Shown here in pieces: positions 17,989 through 27,801 of a stretch of DNA of 64,000 bases. The translations under genes were made by a program, and so were the position numbers. Where the stretch lies: positions 237,889-301,888 of the forward strand of contig CANMLL010000004.1 in NCBI GenBank assembly GCA_947498775.1, in the 5' to 3' direction. Under the pieces are notes generated by a model. The model searched no databases, was not told the DNA's origin, and was given only the letters and a program-made list of their open reading frames with translations. Position 1 is the stretch's first letter; each line of letters starts with the position of its first letter. Source of the DNA: an uncultured Aquimarina sp. Lineage in GTDB: Bacteria; Bacteroidota; Bacteroidia; Flavobacteriales; Flavobacteriaceae.

Positions 17989-18068
17989 GGTTAAACCTAT
18001 CGATAGTTTGAGTTAGTCAATTTGTACCCTAATTAACCACAAGCATATTGATAAAGATAGGTTTAACC
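17989..18068. repeat. short inverted-repeat element flanked by TTAA (MITE-like)
   Basis: GGTTAAACCTATC at 17989-18001 and GATAGGTTTAACC at 18056-18068 are exact reverse complements. The TTAA inside each arm would leave ACCTATC...GATAGGT as terminal repeats of a roughly 65-bp element with TTAA target duplications, as used by piggyBac/IS1380-type transposases. It lies between susD and the GH2 gene. It could also be a simple hairpin. Confidence 0.4.
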
Positions 18069-18113
18069 GCATTGAATTTTAAAAATAGGTGAGCATATAA
18101 CAGTTTCAAAGAC

Positions 18114-21100
18114 ATGGATAGAAGTGCAAGAAGTTATAAACGACGTTTCTGTTTCATATTTCTCATCTCTATTTGGGTACTACAAAATCTAAATGCACAA
18201 CCGCTCCCCGATTGGCAAAATCCATCGGTAGTTCAGGTCAATAAATTGCCTGCTCGGGCAACTTCAATTTCCATACCCCAATAAACAGCTTGCCATTCAG
18301 GGAGATCGCGATCAATCGCCAAGAAAAAAATCATTAAATGGAAACTGGAAGTTTCAATTAGTTGAAAACCCTTCAGAAGTTCCTAATGCATTTTACACAA
18401 CTTCATTTTCAGATGGGCAATGGAAAAATATTCCTGTTCCTTCTAACTGGGAATTAGAGGGCTATGGAAAACCATGGCATCGGCTTACCCATCAAATTTG
18501 GGAAAAGAAAGGAGTAAAGCAACCCAATATTCCAAAAGATTATAATCCCACAGGACTTTATCGAAAAATCGTAAATATCCCATCTAATTGGAAAGCTATG
18601 CAAATCACCTTACACGTTGGTGCTGCATCTTCGTGTTTGTCTGTTTGGGTCAACGGAAAATATGTCGGTTATAGTGAGGATAATAGATTGCCGGCCGAGT
18701 TTGATGTCACTTCTTTTTTAGAACCGAAAGATAACGTTATAGCATTTCAGGTTTCCCAATGGAGTGATGGTAGCTATATTGAAGATCAGGATCATTGGCG
18801 AATGAGCGGTGTCACCCGCGAAGTGTATTTAGAAGCAGCTCCAAAAGTGCAAATCTATGATTTTGCTGTCAGAACAGATCTGGATGAGAAATATAAAGAT
18901 GCCTTCTTACAAATTCGTCCCGAAATTAAACTTTTTGAAGAAGTCGATACAAAAAATTGGAAGGTTGAAGCTCAACTTTTTGATAAACAAGGAAAAGCTG
19001 TTTTAGAGAAATCATTAGAGGTTGCCGTAGATCAAATAGTAAACGAATATCACCCTGAAATAGGAAACCGTCCTTTTGAAAATCTAATGCAGATTAAAGT
19101 AAGTAATCCCAAAAAATGGTCTGCAGAATACCCCAACCTATATACCCTTGTACTTTCTTTAAAAGATAGTAAAGGTAAACTTGTCGAAGCCCGCAGTACT
19201 AAAATCGGTTTTAGAGAAATAGACAGTAGTGATGGGCAATTTAAAGTAAACGGAGTACCAGTTTTACTGTACGGAGTAAATCGTCATGATTGGGATGCTG
19301 TCACAGGAAAAGCGGTTACAAAAAAGGCGATGCATCGGGATGCAGTATTGATGAAACAATTAAATGTAAACGCATCGCGATCATCGCATTATCCCAACCC
19401 ACCATATTGGTACGAGCTTTGTGATGCCTACGGAATTTATGTGATGGATGAGGCCAATATAGAGAGTCATGGTAAAGGTTCTTTGTTTAGTAACCTACCA
19501 GAATGGCATACTGCATTTCTGGAACGAGGTATACGTATGGTAGAACGTAATAAAAATTATCCCAGTATCATAAGTTGGTCTCTTGGGAATGAGTCTGGAT
19601 TCGGACCCAATCATGCAGGATTATCTTCCTGGATTAAAGAATTCGACCCAACGAGACCCATTCATGCTGAAGGAGCACAAAATATTTACGGATACAACTG
19701 GCCAAAACCAGAACCTAAGGATCGTGTTTATACGGATATTATTAGCCGTATGTATCGCCTAACAAATGATATGATTGATTTAGCTACCAAACCAGATGAT
19801 AACAGGCCAGTCATTTGGTGCGAGTATGCACATTCTCAAGGCAATTCAACGGGAGATATGGAAAGTTATTGGAAAGCCATTAGAAAATACCCCAGGTTTG
19901 TTGGAGGTTTTGTTTGGGACTGGAGAGACCAATTGATAGTTAAGCAGAGTCAAGATGGAAAAACGCTATGGAAACATGGTCAAGATTTCGGACAAGAACA
20001 GGCAGATTTAAATCCAGTACAAAAAGGATTGATCTCTGCCGATGGAAAGATAAAATCAGGAGGTTGGCAGGCTAAGTACGTTTGGCAACGAATAAAAATT
20101 GAAGCTGATAGTATTAGTAAAGGAAAATTTAAAGTGTTTAATCGGCATTTTCGTACCAATCTTAATGAGTATGATATAACCTGGGAAATTACTGAAGATG
20201 GAAAGGTAATTCATATCAAAAGCGCGGTATCACCGGATATTCTTCCGCAGCAAGAAGTATCTTTTCAAATACCTATTCCTCAAATTGATGCAAAACCTGG
20301 ATTTAGATACCATATAAAGATCGCTTTTGTACTAAAGGAAGATAGACCTTGGGCTAAAAAGGGTTTTGAAATAGGAACAGAACAATTTATGTTGTACTAT
20401 GTTCCCAAAAATAGCCTAGCTGCAGGTGGATTAGCTCCAGAACTAAAAGAAACAAATGCTGAGATTAAAGTAACTGCAAAAAATGTTGAGCTTGTTTTTG
20501 ATAAGCAGAATGGAACACTCGTCAAATATGCTTTGAAAGGAGAGAATTTTATTAGCATACCTCCCAGACCTAATTTTTGGCGTGCACCTACAGACAACGA
20601 TCTGGCTTCAGGAATTATGAAACGTCAGGAAATCTGGAAAAAAGCATCAGAAAACCAGAAATTAGTTAGCATTTCGCCCCAAGAGGATGAAAATACAGTT
20701 AAAATAAAAGTAAGACACACAGTCGGGGAAACAGCATCATTAGTTACCCAGGAGTATACGATCTTTGCAGATGGTTCAATACAATTAGACTACCAATTCA
20801 AACCAGAAGCAGATCTTCCTAATATTCCTCGGGTAGGATGGCAGCTTCAAATACCAGCTCAATATGATCAATTACAATGGTTTGGCAGGGGGCCATTAGA
20901 AACTTATGCCGATAAAAAGACAGGAGCTTTCCTCGGAAGATATTCTGAATCTGTAAAAAAAGACTTTACGTATTACGTTCGTCCTCAAGAGAGCAGTAAT
21001 AAGGCAGATGTTTATCGGGCTAAATTGTTGAATACAGAAGGAAAGGGACTTCAAATAGAAAGCATTCATGAGCCTTTAAGTTTTAGTGCCTGGCCATTTA

Positions 21101-21294
21101 CCCAAAATCAAATCGAAAAAGCCAATAGAATTGAAGAACTTGAATTTGGTAAAACCACCACTATAAATATCGATCATAAACAAATGGGAGTAGGAGGTGA
21201 TAATACTTGGAGTATCGATGCGAGACCGCATAAGCCCTTCAGAATTCTAGCTAAAGCATATCGATATTCTTTTCGCATACAAATTGTTGAGTAA
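18114..21294 (+). pseudogene. GH2 family beta-galactosidase-like enzyme, frameshifted near its 5' end
   Basis: The ATG at 18114 opens a signal-peptide-bearing frame (FIFLISIWVLQNLNAQPLPDWQNPSVVQVNKLPARATSISIP) that hits TAA at 18282. The continuation NKQLAIQGDRDQSPRKKSLNGNWKF lies in another frame that stays open to 21294; the switch is at CCCC (18276-18279). The body is a LacZ-type GH2: sugar-binding domain, DEANIESHG, the acid/base motif SLGNESGFG, the nucleophile motif WCEYAHSQGN, GFVWDW, and a Bgal_small_N domain with NFWRAPTDNDLASG. Total length would be about 1060 residues. All catalytic residues remain, so a single indel, biological or technical, is the only defect. It lies between susD and GH78. 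Confidence 0.85.
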
Positions 21295-21302
21295 GACTGT
21301 AT

Positions 21303-21310
21303 CAGGATAC
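21303..21310 (+). promoter_or_regulatory. CAGGATAC element upstream of the GH78 gene
   Basis: ATCAGGATAC sits about 65 bases before the GH78 start, a weaker copy of the AGTRCAGGATAS word found upstream of other polysaccharide genes in this window. Confidence 0.3.
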
Positions 21311-21374
21311 TACAAGATGGTTTTTCTTTTTCTGTGTTATATTTTGTGAAGAAATGATTTAAATTTATGCGTAA

Positions 21375-23681
21375 ATGAAGTGGTTTTCAATACTAATCCT
21401 ATTTTTTGTTTTTTCCTGTAAAGAAAGGGAGGCAACCTCATTGGCAATGTCTCAAAAAATCATCTCAAACAATAATAGCTGGAAAGCCAATTGGATTACT
21501 ACAAAAAGTGCTCTTCCTGGAAAAAATGCCTGGCTCGCTTTCCGAAAATCATTTCAACATAAAAAAGATACAATTTCAACTACCTTACGTTTAGCTGTAG
21601 ATTCCAAATACTGGTTATGGATTAATGGAGAGCTAGTGATATTTGAAGGTGGTTTAAAAAGAGGTCCTACTCCCAATGACACCTATTATGATGAGGTAGA
21701 ACTCACTAATATTTTACAAAATGGAGAAAATACTATTGCCATATTGGTATGGTATTTTGGAAAAGAAGGAATGACGCATAAGTCAAGTGGCAAGGCTGGG
21801 CTCATTGCAGAAATGTATCAAGGAGACAACTTGATACTACAAACTAACGATTCCTGGAAAGCAGTAATACATCCAGCGTACATTTCAGAAAGTGAAAACC
21901 CACAACCCAATTGGCGATTACCAGAATCAAATATTGTTTTTGATGCTCAAAAAGATGTGTCCGATTGGATACAACCTGATTTTGATGATTCTAAATGGCT
22001 TTCAGCTGATATTATTTGTCAGGGTGAGTGCCCTCCATGGAATCAATTAATGAAAAGACCTATTCCTTTTTGGAAAGATTTCGGTTTAAAAAGCTATGAG
22101 AATACAATTAATTTTCCTTTTATCAGTAAAGGCGATACAATAAAGTGTAAGCTTCCGTACAACACCCAAGTTACACCTTATTTAAAGGTCAAGGCCAAAG
22201 CTGGTGAAGAGATCACCATGCTAACCGATCACTATAAAGGAGGAGGCACTTATAATATGAGAGCAGAGTACATCACTAAAAAAAGTGAACAAGCATATGA
22301 ATCTTTTGGTTGGGTCAATGGTCATAACATGTACTATATCATTCCGGAAGGTATTGAAGTGTTAGATCTAAAATATCGTGAAACTGGCTATGATACAGAA
22401 TTCACTGGGGGTTTTAGTTGCGATGATCCTTTTTACAATAGTCTATGGGAAAAGGCGAGACGAACCTTATATGTTACGATGCGGGATAATTATATGGATT
22501 GCCCTGATCGGGAGCGAGCCCAGTGGTGGGGTGATGTAGTGCTAGAAAGTGGAGAAGCTTTCTATGCTTTGGATCGAAAAGCTGATGCACTTACCAAAAA
22601 AGGTATACTAGAATTAATGAACTGGCAACGCACGGATAGTACTATTTTTTCACCAATTCCTACAGGAAATTGGAATAAAGAATTGCCTGGGCAGATGTTG
22701 GCCAGTGTGGGGTATTATGGATTTTGGAATTATTATTTACAAACAGGAGACTTGGAAACTATCAAACAGGTATATGAACCTGTAAAACGTTATTTATCTC
22801 TATGGAAGCTTAAAAAAAATAATACCGTTGAAATAAGAAAGGGCGGTTGGACCTGGGGAGATTGGGGACAAAATAAAGATGTTCCGCTATTAATGAATAC
22901 ACAATATTATTTGGCTCTTAAAGGATATAAAAACATGTCAGAGGCGTTAGGAAACCAAAAAGAAACAGATTCCATTAAAAATATAATGGTAAGTTTCAAG
23001 GATGCTTTTAATGAAGTATTTTGGAAAGGAAATCACTATAGATCAGGTGATTATAAAGGAGGAATTGATGATCGCTCACAGGGACTTGCTGTTGTTGCCG
23101 GCTTAGCAGAAACTGCTAAGTATGAAGCAATTTATAAGGTGTTACAATCCGAAAAGCACGCCAGTCCTTATATGGAAAAATATGTATTGGAAGCTTTATA
23201 TATGATGGGATATGAAGATTTTGCTTTGCAACGCATGAAAGAACGTTTTGGTAAGATGGTCAATCACCCTCGTATTACTACGCTATGGGAAGGTTGGGGT
23301 ATTGGAGCAGAAGGCTTCGGAGGTGGTACAACTAATCATGCCTGGAGCGGTGGTGGACTAACTTTGCTTTCACAATATGCAGCTGGGGTAGCTCCTATGT
23401 CCCCAGGGTATGAAACCTTTCAAATAAAACCACAACCTGGATTTTTAAAACACATCAAAGCGACTGTGCCCAGTATCAAGGGAGATATTAAAGTAGAACT
23501 GGAAATTAAAGAAAGGTACTTGCTCAATATCGAAATCCCTGAAGGAACTAAGGCATCAGTTTATATTCCTTCAAGATATCAGGAGATTATTGTGAACGGT
23601 GAGAAAGTAATTCATACCAAGGACCAAGATTATAAAGTTTTCGAAGTTTCCTCGGGGATTTACGAAATAAACGCTAATTAA
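21375..23681 (+). CDS. alpha-L-rhamnosidase-like glycoside hydrolase, GH78
   Basis: 768 residues with a lipoprotein signal ending FVFSC (cysteine 15). After N-terminal beta-sandwich domains (WKANWITTK, WLWINGE) comes an (alpha/alpha)6 barrel with the GH78 signature DCPDRERAQWWGDV, then GNWNKELPGQMLASVGYYGFWNYY, GGWTWGDWGQN and TTLWEGWGIGAEGFGG...NHAWSGGGLT, and a small C-terminal beta domain. GH78 enzymes remove alpha-L-rhamnose from oligosaccharides. The rhamnose transporter and isomerase-like genes follow in the same direction, which supports rhamnose as the product. Confidence 0.9.
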   Translation: MKWFSILILFFVFSCKEREATSLAMSQKIISNNNSWKANWITTKSALPGKNAWLAFRKSFQHKKDTISTTLRLAVDSKYWLWINGELVIFEGGLKRGPTPNDTYYDEVELTNILQNGENTIAILVWYFGKEGMTHKSSGKAGLIAEMYQGDNLILQTNDSWKAVIHPAYISESENPQPNWRLPESNIVFDAQKDVSDWIQPDFDDSKWLSADIICQGECPPWNQLMKRPIPFWKDFGLKSYENTINFPFISKGDTIKCKLPYNTQVTPYLKVKAKAGEEITMLTDHYKGGGTYNMRAEYITKKSEQAYESFGWVNGHNMYYIIPEGIEVLDLKYRETGYDTEFTGGFSCDDPFYNSLWEKARRTLYVTMRDNYMDCPDRERAQWWGDVVLESGEAFYALDRKADALTKKGILELMNWQRTDSTIFSPIPTGNWNKELPGQMLASVGYYGFWNYYLQTGDLETIKQVYEPVKRYLSLWKLKKNNTVEIRKGGWTWGDWGQNKDVPLLMNTQYYLALKGYKNMSEALGNQKETDSIKNIMVSFKDAFNEVFWKGNHYRSGDYKGGIDDRSQGLAVVAGLAETAKYEAIYKVLQSEKHASPYMEKYVLEALYMMGYEDFALQRMKERFGKMVNHPRITTLWEGWGIGAEGFGGGTTNHAWSGGGLTLLSQYAAGVAPMSPGYETFQIKPQPGFLKHIKATVPSIKGDIKVELEIKERYLLNIEIPEGTKASVYIPSRYQEIIVNGEKVIHTKDQDYKVFEVSSGIYEINAN

Positions 23682-23696
23682 GAACCATTAACTTTT

Positions 23697-25112
23697 ATGA
23701 TTAAGATTGGAATATTTGGAATAGGACTGGATACCTACTGGGATCAGTTTGATGGACTCAAGGATCGTCTTTTGGGCTATCAAGATAAAATTGCGGATAA
23801 AATAAGAGAGTTTGATGTTGAAGTGATCAATGCAGGAATGGTCGATAACCCTTTCAAGGCTAATGAAGCTGCAGTAAGGTTTGACAAAGAAAATATAGAT
23901 TGTATTTTTCTTTTTATATCTACCTATGCACTTTCACATAATGTCTTGCCCGTTGTTCAAAAAACAAAAGTGCCATTGATTGTCCTTAATCTTCAACCTG
24001 TAAAAGCAATAAACTATGATGCGTTTAATGCCATCGGGGATAGGGGAAAGATGACAGGAGAATGGCTCGCGCATTGTCAGAGTTGTGTAGCACCAGAATT
24101 AGCTAGTGTTTTTAATCGAGCTAATATTAAGTTTCGTTTGATTTCAGGGTATCTGGATGAAGAGTATGTTTGGAGTGAGATACAAGAATTCATGAAAGCC
24201 TTAGAGGTTGTCAAAACTATGAACAACAATCGGGTAGGCGTTTTGGGACATTATTATAATGGAATGCTAGATGTATATAGTGATCTTACCCAACAGGCAG
24301 CTACTTTTGGAAATCATTTTGAGATCATTGAGTTCGGAAGACTTAAAAATATAAGGGATAATGTATCTGAAAAAGAAACTCTGAATAAAATAGAAGAGTT
24401 TAAAAAAGTATTTGAAGTTTCTACAGAATGCGATAGTAAAGAATTACAAAGAGCCGCTCAAACATCTGTTGCATTAGATACATTGGTTGAAGAATTCAAA
24501 TTGGGATCATTGGCTTATTATTATGAAGGAGATGGAGACCCAACTTATGAAAATATAGTTACCTCATTAATCCCTGGATTTACATTACTTACCGGGAAAA
24601 ATGTCCCGGTGGCAGGAGAATGTGAGATAAAAAATGTCCAGGCAATGAAGATTATGGACGCATTGGGAAGCGGAGGTTCTTTTTCAGAGTTTTATGCAAT
24701 GGATTTTGAAGATGATATCATCTTATTAGGTCACGATGGACCTGCACATTTTAAAATAGCCGAAGGAAAAGTCGGATTAGTTCCATTACCTGTATATCAC
24801 GGAAAGCCAGGGAAGGGATTATCCATTCAGATGAAAGTAGCTAGTGGTCCTGTAACATTACTGTCTGTATGCCAAAACAGCTCTGGCGAAATTTATTTAC
24901 TCACAGCTGAAGGTGAATCCGTAGATGGCCCAACACTACAAATCGGGAACACAAACTCTCGTTATAAGTTTTCTATATCAATAAGGGATTTCATAAATCA
25001 ATGGTCTATGGCTGGCCCTTCACATCACTGTGCTATCGGTGTTGGACATACATCTTCTACAATTGAAAAAATTGCAGATTTCCTGGAAATCAAACATGTC
25101 AAGATTTGTTAA
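23697..25112 (+). CDS. L-fucose/L-arabinose isomerase-family protein
   Basis: 471 residues, cytoplasmic. The pattern GIGLDTYWDQFDGLKDRL, LFISTYALSHNVLPVVQ, NNNRVGVLGHYYNGMLDVYSDLTQQ, AYYYEGDGDPTYENI and AGECEIKNVQAMKIMDALGSGGSFSEFYAMDFEDDIILLGHDGPAHFKIAEG fits the arabinose/fucose isomerase superfamily, with candidate metal ligands in the later Glu, Asp and His residues. It starts 16 bases after GH78 and is followed by RhaT, so rhamnose or another 6-deoxy sugar is the likely substrate. The exact sugar is inferred from neighbours only. Confidence 0.8.
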   Translation: MIKIGIFGIGLDTYWDQFDGLKDRLLGYQDKIADKIREFDVEVINAGMVDNPFKANEAAVRFDKENIDCIFLFISTYALSHNVLPVVQKTKVPLIVLNLQPVKAINYDAFNAIGDRGKMTGEWLAHCQSCVAPELASVFNRANIKFRLISGYLDEEYVWSEIQEFMKALEVVKTMNNNRVGVLGHYYNGMLDVYSDLTQQAATFGNHFEIIEFGRLKNIRDNVSEKETLNKIEEFKKVFEVSTECDSKELQRAAQTSVALDTLVEEFKLGSLAYYYEGDGDPTYENIVTSLIPGFTLLTGKNVPVAGECEIKNVQAMKIMDALGSGGSFSEFYAMDFEDDIILLGHDGPAHFKIAEGKVGLVPLPVYHGKPGKGLSIQMKVASGPVTLLSVCQNSSGEIYLLTAEGESVDGPTLQIGNTNSRYKFSISIRDFINQWSMAGPSHHCAIGVGHTSSTIEKIADFLEIKHVKIC

Positions 25113-25159
25113 GGATACAAAAATAATAACATCAGTAAAAACTTCATATAATTCATTCT

Positions 25160-26197
25160 ATGATAAATTCTTTATTAGGTATTGTTTTTCATGCAATCGG
25201 CGGTTTTGCAGCCGGATCCTTTTACCTTCCGATTAAAAAAATCAAAAAGTGGTCTTGGGAAAGCGGTTGGTTGGTTAATGGTTTTTTTGCCTGGCTTATT
25301 GTTCCATGGTTAGTTTCGTTGCTTACAGTACCCGAGACTATAACTATTTTATCCAAAACTGAATTTTCAACATTTTTCTGGACCTATTTTTTTGGAGTGC
25401 TCTGGGGAATCGGTGGATTGACTTTTGGAATGACAATGCGATATTTAGGAATGTCTCTGGGAATGGCTCTGGCTTTGGGGCTCACTGCAGCTTTTGGAAC
25501 CCTGATACCACCCATTTATGAAGGAAAATTTAATAGTCTGTTACAGACTACTTCTGGTCAGGTAGTTTTGACAGGAATTGGAGTTTGTTTATTAGGAATT
25601 ATTATTTGCGGAAGAGCTGGTATTCTTAAGGACAAAGAACTTTCTGATGAAGAAAAACAAAAAGGGGTAAAAGAATTTAATCTTAAAAAGGGAATTATTG
25701 TAGCGCTATTTGCAGGTATTCTGAGTGCTTGTTTTGCTTTTGGAATTGCAGCCGGAAGTCCCATCTCCGAATTAGCGGTTCAAAATAGTGCTCCGTTGCT
25801 GTGGCAAAATGGACCTGTATTTATTGTAATCCTAGCTGGGGGATTTACTTCTAATTTTATTTGGTGCGCCTATTTGAATATTAAAAAGAAGAGCTACAAA
25901 GATTATAGCAACCAAAAAACACCGTTGAAGATAAATTATCTTTTTGCGGCTATTGCTGGTACAACATGGTATTGTCAATTTATGTTCTATGGTATGGGAT
26001 CTACACAAATGAGTGAACACGACTTTGCCAGTTGGACACTGCATATGGCTTTTATCATCATTTTTAGTACCATGTGGGGGTTGATTACCAAAGAATGGAA
26101 GGGTGTGAGCAAAAAAGTAGCTCAGGTATTAACTTTAGGATTAACTATATTGATTACTTCCACGATCATCATAGGAATAGGAAATCAACTAGCTTAA
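25160..26197 (+). CDS. rhaT: L-rhamnose/H+ symporter
   Basis: 345 residues with about ten membrane segments. The start MINSLLGIVFHAIGGFAAGSFYLPIKKIKKWSWESGW, the FFGVLWGIGGLTFGMTMRYLGMSLGMALALGLTAAFGTLIPP core, and TTWYCQFMFYGMGSTQMSEHDFASWTLHMAF near the C terminus are characteristic of RhaT. It moves L-rhamnose across the inner membrane. It lies at the end of the GH78-isomerase run, and the convergent GH43 gene begins 17 bases after its stop. Confidence 0.92.
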   Translation: MINSLLGIVFHAIGGFAAGSFYLPIKKIKKWSWESGWLVNGFFAWLIVPWLVSLLTVPETITILSKTEFSTFFWTYFFGVLWGIGGLTFGMTMRYLGMSLGMALALGLTAAFGTLIPPIYEGKFNSLLQTTSGQVVLTGIGVCLLGIIICGRAGILKDKELSDEEKQKGVKEFNLKKGIIVALFAGILSACFAFGIAAGSPISELAVQNSAPLLWQNGPVFIVILAGGFTSNFIWCAYLNIKKKSYKDYSNQKTPLKINYLFAAIAGTTWYCQFMFYGMGSTQMSEHDFASWTLHMAFIIIFSTMWGLITKEWKGVSKKVAQVLTLGLTILITSTIIIGIGNQLA

Positions 26198-26214
26198 CCT
26201 ACACAAACACCTCA

Positions 26215-27660
26215 TCATTTCTTTAACTCTACAGACCATTGATCTTTCCATGTCATTGGTTTTATCGTTCCGTCTTTTTTAAACTCTAAAGGAGCACTCC
26301 AATACTGATAATCATGTCCCTTAATATTATCAGAGGCAGAACCCCAAAGATCTCCGATCCAGATATACTTTTCTCCCTCGGTTGTATGAAGCTTCATTAC
26401 GTAAGATTGCTGAGCGGGAATTATTGGTTTCTGGGGGATATTGGGTCCGGTAATAAAAAAACTGCCTCTCGAATTGTTAGAGATGTCTTCATTAAACGTT
26501 TCAATTTCATTGATATAAACGTTAGTGTCACTTTCAATAGGAACAATTTTGAAACGGTCAGATATACAGGTAGAGAAATCAAGTACGATTTCCTCTTTTA
26601 AAGCTGATTTTTTAATGATTTGATTTTTAATATCGATTCTTTTCCAAGAATGGTTATTCCATTCAAAAATTTCAAATTTTGGAGAAACAATATCAGGATG
26701 CACCTTGGGATTATTTACATCACCACAATTCTCAGGGCGATTTCCAGTAAAAATATGTAGGGCTAGTTTGTTAATCGCTAGTTTTTCGTCAAAGAGAATT
26801 TCAACAGCATCAAACCTATCTTTATTTTTGATAAGCGTTTCGTAAGAGGTACCTCTTTTTATTTTGTCGTTCAGTTTTAAAGAGTGCCTTCCCGGATATC
26901 GGTTGATATTAGAAGTGAGATTATATCCTTTTAATGGATTGTCTGAGATATAAACTCTAGCTCCAGAGCCGTAATTACAAAAACAGCAAGTATAATCTGT
27001 AAGTAGATAATACTTGCCTTCTTTTTTAAACATCGTTCCGGCCTCCATATGTTGGTCGATAATGCCTCCGTTTTCTAAAGTAGAAGACAAATAATCATCA
27101 CTTAGTTTTTCTACAGATACTTGATGATTTTGGATAGTGTTATAGCTGATATACCCCGTTGTATCATCATCAACAAAAAGACCAAAATCCCCTAAACCAA
27201 CATCGGATCGGTTCATCTTAACATTCTCATTTACAATTTTAAAAGGTCCCGCAGGTGAGTCACTTGTTGCTACACCAAACTGCCCGTCCCAAAGCTTTGG
27301 GTACCAATTATACCAGAGTACATATTTTTTAGTTTTTTTATTGTAAATAACATGCGGCCTATAATAAACCCCTTCAGGTTGTGTGTCCAGTAATTTACCC
27401 TCATATTTCCAGTTAGTTAAATCCTTAGAACTATAGCATCGATAATGATTTTCAGTTGTAAAACCATTGGTGCCTCCATAAGAAGTGCCATACCAATAAA
27501 AGGTATCACCAAATTGAATCACCCTGCCATCATGAGCATCCACAATTTGGCCTTTTTTATCTAATCTGGGTTTTGTATTATCTATATTCATGGTTTGCGC
27601 GAAAGATGTGAAAGGCAAAACCAGGCATATAAGAAGGGTAAAAGCAATGGTATTTTTCAT
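26215..27660 (-). CDS. glycoside hydrolase family 43-like protein, secreted
   Basis: About 480 residues from the ATG at 27660, chosen because a clean signal peptide follows (MKNTIAFTLLICLVLPFTSFAQ). A five-bladed propeller is indicated by VDAHDGRVIQFGDTFYWYGTSYGG (candidate base Asp), KYVLWYNWYP, SDVGLGDFGLFVDDDTTGYISYN (pKa-modulating Asp) and DQHMEAGTMFKKEGKYYLLTDY (candidate acid Glu). A middle insert of about 130 residues (NKLALHIFTGNRPENCGDVN...) resembles a carbohydrate-binding beta-sandwich. GH43 enzymes act on arabinosides, xylosides or galactosides. It is divergent from the sulfatase at 27802. Confidence 0.83.
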   Translation of the reverse strand: MKNTIAFTLLICLVLPFTSFAQTMNIDNTKPRLDKKGQIVDAHDGRVIQFGDTFYWYGTSYGGTNGFTTENHYRCYSSKDLTNWKYEGKLLDTQPEGVYYRPHVIYNKKTKKYVLWYNWYPKLWDGQFGVATSDSPAGPFKIVNENVKMNRSDVGLGDFGLFVDDDTTGYISYNTIQNHQVSVEKLSDDYLSSTLENGGIIDQHMEAGTMFKKEGKYYLLTDYTCCFCNYGSGARVYISDNPLKGYNLTSNINRYPGRHSLKLNDKIKRGTSYETLIKNKDRFDAVEILFDEKLAINKLALHIFTGNRPENCGDVNNPKVHPDIVSPKFEIFEWNNHSWKRIDIKNQIIKKSALKEEIVLDFSTCISDRFKIVPIESDTNVYINEIETFNEDISNNSRGSFFITGPNIPQKPIIPAQQSYVMKLHTTEGEKYIWIGDLWGSASDNIKGHDYQYWSAPLEFKKDGTIKPMTWKDQWSVELKK

Positions 27661-27707
27661 AGTCTTATTTATTATCTCAATAAATTTCGAGCTTTTTAGA
27701 ATCAAAA

Positions 27708-27719
27708 GTATCCTGTACC
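27708..27719 (-). promoter_or_regulatory. GGTACAGGATAC element overlapping the GH43 promoter
   Basis: Read on the minus strand, GGTACAGGATACTTTTG places the shared CAGGATA word directly on a TACTTTTG box, a good match to the Bacteroidota -7 consensus TAnnTTTG. The GH43 start is about 45 bases downstream. Confidence 0.5.
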
Positions 27720-27801
27720 TTGCTGGAATGAATATAGCAGGTAAGTGCATGATGAATAAAACAACGGCGAACCTTACTTTTATAGGATATAAATGTGCAT
27801 T

